From Nitrospira sp. (GTDB lineage: Bacteria; Nitrospirota; Nitrospiria; Nitrospirales; Nitrospiraceae), in the NCBI GenBank assembly GCA_015904045.1, contig JABMDG010000028.1, positions 9,785 through 17,128 of the forward strand: a stretch of 7,344 nucleotides of DNA, given 5' to 3'. A program made the translations under genes and the position numbers. A model generated the notes under the pieces. That model saw only the letters and a program-made list of their open reading frames with translations, was not told the origin of the DNA and searched no databases. Below are positions 5,392 through 7,344 of the stretch, one piece after another (position 1 is the first letter of the stretch; every line of letters begins with the position of its first letter).

Positions 5392-6848
5392 CGAACGAAA
5401 GTCCGGATACGTTCATTCCCGCTGCCGCTTCGAGTGCTCCCGGGACTCTCCATCGCAGCCTCAGTCTCTGGAACAGTCTCACCATCGGCTTTGCGACCGT
5501 CTCGCCCGTGGCCGGGCTGTACGCCATCATAGGCGTACAAACGGTCGTCACGGGGGGAGGATGGTTTGCCGCGCTGGCACTCTGTCTGGTGATGCAAATG
5601 CTGGTGGCGACGGTCTATGCGGAACTGTCCTCGCAGATTCCGATCGCGGGAGGCGCGTACAAATGGGCGAGACAGCTCGGAGGCGCCACCACCGGCACCT
5701 ATGCAGGAGCCATCTACGTCAGCTCCACGATTGCGATGCTCACCACGACCGCCTACACCGGCGGGGTCTGGCTGGCGATTTTCTTCGGATCAGGAGGTGG
5801 AACCGGAGTCAGCCTCGTGATGTGGGGCGCGGTGTTCTTACTCATCTGCACCGTCCTCAACCTGGTCCATGTCTCTGTTTTTAAGTTCCTGATTTCCCTG
5901 GGCGTCTACGCGGAAATCGTCGGCTCGTTCGGTGTCGCGCTGCTGCTGTTCTTCTTTTTCCGGCAGCACGGATTGTCCGAACTGTTCGCGCATCTCGGAA
6001 CGGGAACCGCCCCCAGCCAGACCGCGGCGTTTCTGGCGGCGCTGGCTATTTCCGGATGGGCGTTCATCGGTTTCGATGCCTGCTCAACCATCGCCGAAGA
6101 AACTCACGAGCCCAAACGGATGGTGCCTCGCGCGATCTTTTTATCCCTCTGCATGGTGGGAAGCGTGGTGCTCTTCAACTCGGCCGCGCTCACCCTGAGC
6201 TTCAACCGTGACACCTTGCGCCAGACGAGCGCCGCGTCCGATCCGGTCACGCCCGTGATCGTCGACAACTTTGGCGCCTGGGCGGAAACTCCATTTCTGG
6301 CGATCGTCATGATCGCATTCCTGGCGTGCGGGTCGTCGATGCTGCAGTACACATCCCGTATCGTATTTTCCATGGCTCGTGAAGGCAGTCTGCCAGCCGT
6401 CCTCAGTCGGGTCACCGCTGCCGGCGCTCCGCATAATGCCGTGCTGTCCACGGTGCTGCTGGCCACGCTCGGACTGCTCTTCGGACTCAACAATGAAGCG
6501 GTTGCCACGGTCCTGGCATTCGGGACAGGCGGGTTGTACGCCATGTTTGCGATGACCACGGGTGTCGGACTCTACACCCGTCTTGCAGGGCGCTGGGACC
6601 CCTCATTGGGTGAATTGAAGCTGGGCGCCTGGGGATTATGGATCAATACCATCGCGTTTCTCTGGTCACTGTTTGAATTCGTCAATATCGCCTGGCCGCG
6701 CCCGTATGCGGTGTCGCCCGACGCCCCCTGGTGGCAGTTGTGGGCCGTCCCGCTGGTGCTGGGTAGCATTCTCGTTTTGACGACTCTTCAGGTCATCGTT
6801 GGCAAGAACAAAGCACCGATTCATCCGGAGAAGACTGAATCAAGCTAA
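5385..6848 (+). CDS. APC-superfamily permease, probable guanidine importer
   Basis: This 487-residue inner-membrane transporter of the amino acid-polyamine-organocation superfamily has about 12 hydrophobic segments. The first is near residues 30-55 (IGFATVSPVAGLYAIIG), with the unwound-helix glycines typical of the fold. The signature AELSSQIPIAGGAYKWARQLGG (residues 79-100) and FIGFDACSTIAEETHEPKRMVPRAI (from 227) resemble the amino acid/choline transporter (ACT, GABA-permease-like) subfamily. It usually moves small cationic or zwitterionic amino compounds with protons. Placement behind a guanidine-I riboswitch and before a guanidinase-like gene makes guanidinium the likely substrate; this is inference from context. 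The ATG at 5385 has GGGAGAGG (5371-5378) 6 bases upstream and overlaps the stop of the leader ORF. A hydrophilic N-terminal tail of about 25 residues precedes the first membrane segment. No terminator is seen before the next gene, 89 bases downstream. An amino acid or polyamine substrate is the alternative. Confidence 0.87.
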   Translation: MLTNESPDTFIPAAASSAPGTLHRSLSLWNSLTIGFATVSPVAGLYAIIGVQTVVTGGGWFAALALCLVMQMLVATVYAELSSQIPIAGGAYKWARQLGGATTGTYAGAIYVSSTIAMLTTTAYTGGVWLAIFFGSGGGTGVSLVMWGAVFLLICTVLNLVHVSVFKFLISLGVYAEIVGSFGVALLLFFFFRQHGLSELFAHLGTGTAPSQTAAFLAALAISGWAFIGFDACSTIAEETHEPKRMVPRAIFLSLCMVGSVVLFNSAALTLSFNRDTLRQTSAASDPVTPVIVDNFGAWAETPFLAIVMIAFLACGSSMLQYTSRIVFSMAREGSLPAVLSRVTAAGAPHNAVLSTVLLATLGLLFGLNNEAVATVLAFGTGGLYAMFAMTTGVGLYTRLAGRWDPSLGELKLGAWGLWINTIAFLWSLFEFVNIAWPRPYAVSPDAPWWQLWAVPLVLGSILVLTTLQVIVGKNKAPIHPEKTESS

Positions 6849-6894
6849 CAATGAGGGAAGGCAGTGCGAGAAGCCCCGTGCTGAAGGAGCGTTG

Positions 6895-6924
6895 TACACA
6901 AGATTGGAATTCATTCATTGTGTA
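6895..6924 (+). repeat. inverted repeat adjoining the ribosome binding site of the guanidinase gene
   Basis: TACACAA (6895-6901) and TTGTGTA (6918-6924) are perfect 7-base inverted arms around 16 bases. The right arm ends exactly before GAAAGGAG (6925-6932), the ribosome binding site of the next gene. It could be an mRNA hairpin tuning translation or RNA processing between the two genes, or an operator. Confidence 0.35.
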
Positions 6925-6937
6925 GAAAGGAGCACTC

Positions 6938-7344
6938 ATGGCGAAAAAGAAAACATATCAAGGCAAGGTTCCTCTGCATGACAAATACGGACCGGAGGCG
7001 AAATTCGCAGTCGAAGCGGAGGCGCTGCTGCCGACCACGAAATATGAAGAAGAAATCGCACGGGGCCTTGAATTGGGCCTGCCCGGCGCCGATTCCATCA
7101 AAGATCGCCGCATTCCCACGTTCAGCCGTGGAGAACTTCCGCATTTCGCCGGCATCAATACCTTTATCAAGGCTCCGTATGTCGAAGACGTTCGCAAGTG
7201 CGGCCAGTACGACGTCGCTATTCTTGGCGCACCGTTCGATGGCGGGACGACCTATCGCGCCGGCACCAGGTTCGGGCCTCAGGGCATTCGCAAGATTTCC
7301 GCGTTATACGGAACGTACAGCTTCGAGCTCGGCGTGGATCTGCG
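6938..7344 (+). CDS. gdmH: ureohydrolase-family enzyme, probable guanidinase (N-terminal 135 residues, cut by window end)
   Basis: The ATG at 6938 follows GAAAGGAG (6925-6932) at 5 bases, and the frame is open to the window edge. Residues 91-118 (YDVAILGAPFDGGTTYRAGTRFGPQGIR) are the start of the arginase/agmatinase fold, which binds a two-metal centre and releases urea from guanidino compounds. The metal-binding His/Asp motifs lie beyond the window. The segment PFD is near residue 100, whereas E. coli agmatinase has it near 40, so there is a long N-terminal extension, as in Ni-dependent guanidinases of the Synechocystis Sll1077 (GdmH) type. Position behind a guanidine-I riboswitch and a permease favours guanidine + H2O to urea + NH3 over agmatine hydrolysis. 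The family call is firm; the guanidinase call is inference from context, the extension and remembered similarity. Automatic annotation would probably say agmatinase (speB). Confidence 0.85.
   Translation, partial: MAKKKTYQGKVPLHDKYGPEAKFAVEAEALLPTTKYEEEIARGLELGLPGADSIKDRRIPTFSRGELPHFAGINTFIKAPYVEDVRKCGQYDVAILGAPFDGGTTYRAGTRFGPQGIRKISALYGTYSFELGVDL

Noticed and set aside
5258..5884. 208-codon open frame starting in the riboswitch hairpin and running into the permease gene
   Set aside because: It overlaps the clearly real permease in another frame. Its translation is Arg/His/Cys-rich with no membrane or family features, and its GAGG is only 3 bases from the ATG. Typical GC-rich shadow.
6851..6925. 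24-codon ORF between permease and guanidinase
   Set aside because: No ribosome binding site, no recognisable content, and its end merely overlaps the inverted repeat. Unlike the leader ORF at 5302 it has no supporting signal.

Overview
The window looks like chromosomal DNA from a moderately GC-rich Gram-negative bacterium. The best guess from content is a member of Nitrospirota (Nitrospira-like). The reasons are an outer-membrane-type barrel, a lipoprotein with a lipobox, a periplasmic c-type haem protein, a B12-binding radical SAM enzyme, and a guanidine import and hydrolysis operon of the kind known from comammox Nitrospira. This taxonomic call is inference; no rRNA or other marker gene is present. 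All genes read on the + strand.

Left part (1-2864): the C-terminal half of the tRNA adenosine deaminase TadA, cut by the window edge. It is followed by a tightly packed three-gene envelope cluster: a probable outer-membrane beta-barrel protein (369-1010), a family-3 solute-binding lipoprotein (1016-2101) and a secreted single-haem Tll0287-like/DUF3365 protein (2118-2864). The gaps of 5 and 16 bases suggest one transcript. No specific pathway can be read from the three together.

Middle (2865-5026): a 389-base non-coding stretch with small inverted repeats, then a 590-residue cobalamin-binding radical SAM protein. This protein carries a perfectly in-frame tandem duplication of 46 codons between its B12 and radical SAM domains. 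The copies have drifted at silent sites but stayed close in protein sequence.

Right part (5027-7344): a sigma70-type promoter, a clearly recognisable guanidine-I (ykkC) riboswitch, a 29-codon leader ORF with a strong ribosome binding site, an APC-superfamily permease, and the start of a ureohydrolase-family gene that would usually be labelled agmatinase. The riboswitch argues that it is a guanidinase (guanidine + H2O to urea + NH3). The likely logic is that guanidine is sensed by the leader RNA, imported by the permease and split to urea and ammonia for use as nitrogen or energy source. The most notable unexplained signal is a roughly 15-bp complementarity between the last variable arm of the riboswitch aptamer (5203-5217) and the Shine-Dalgarno/start codon of the leader ORF (5290-5305). 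It looks like a translational expression platform coupled to the permease through that leader peptide.
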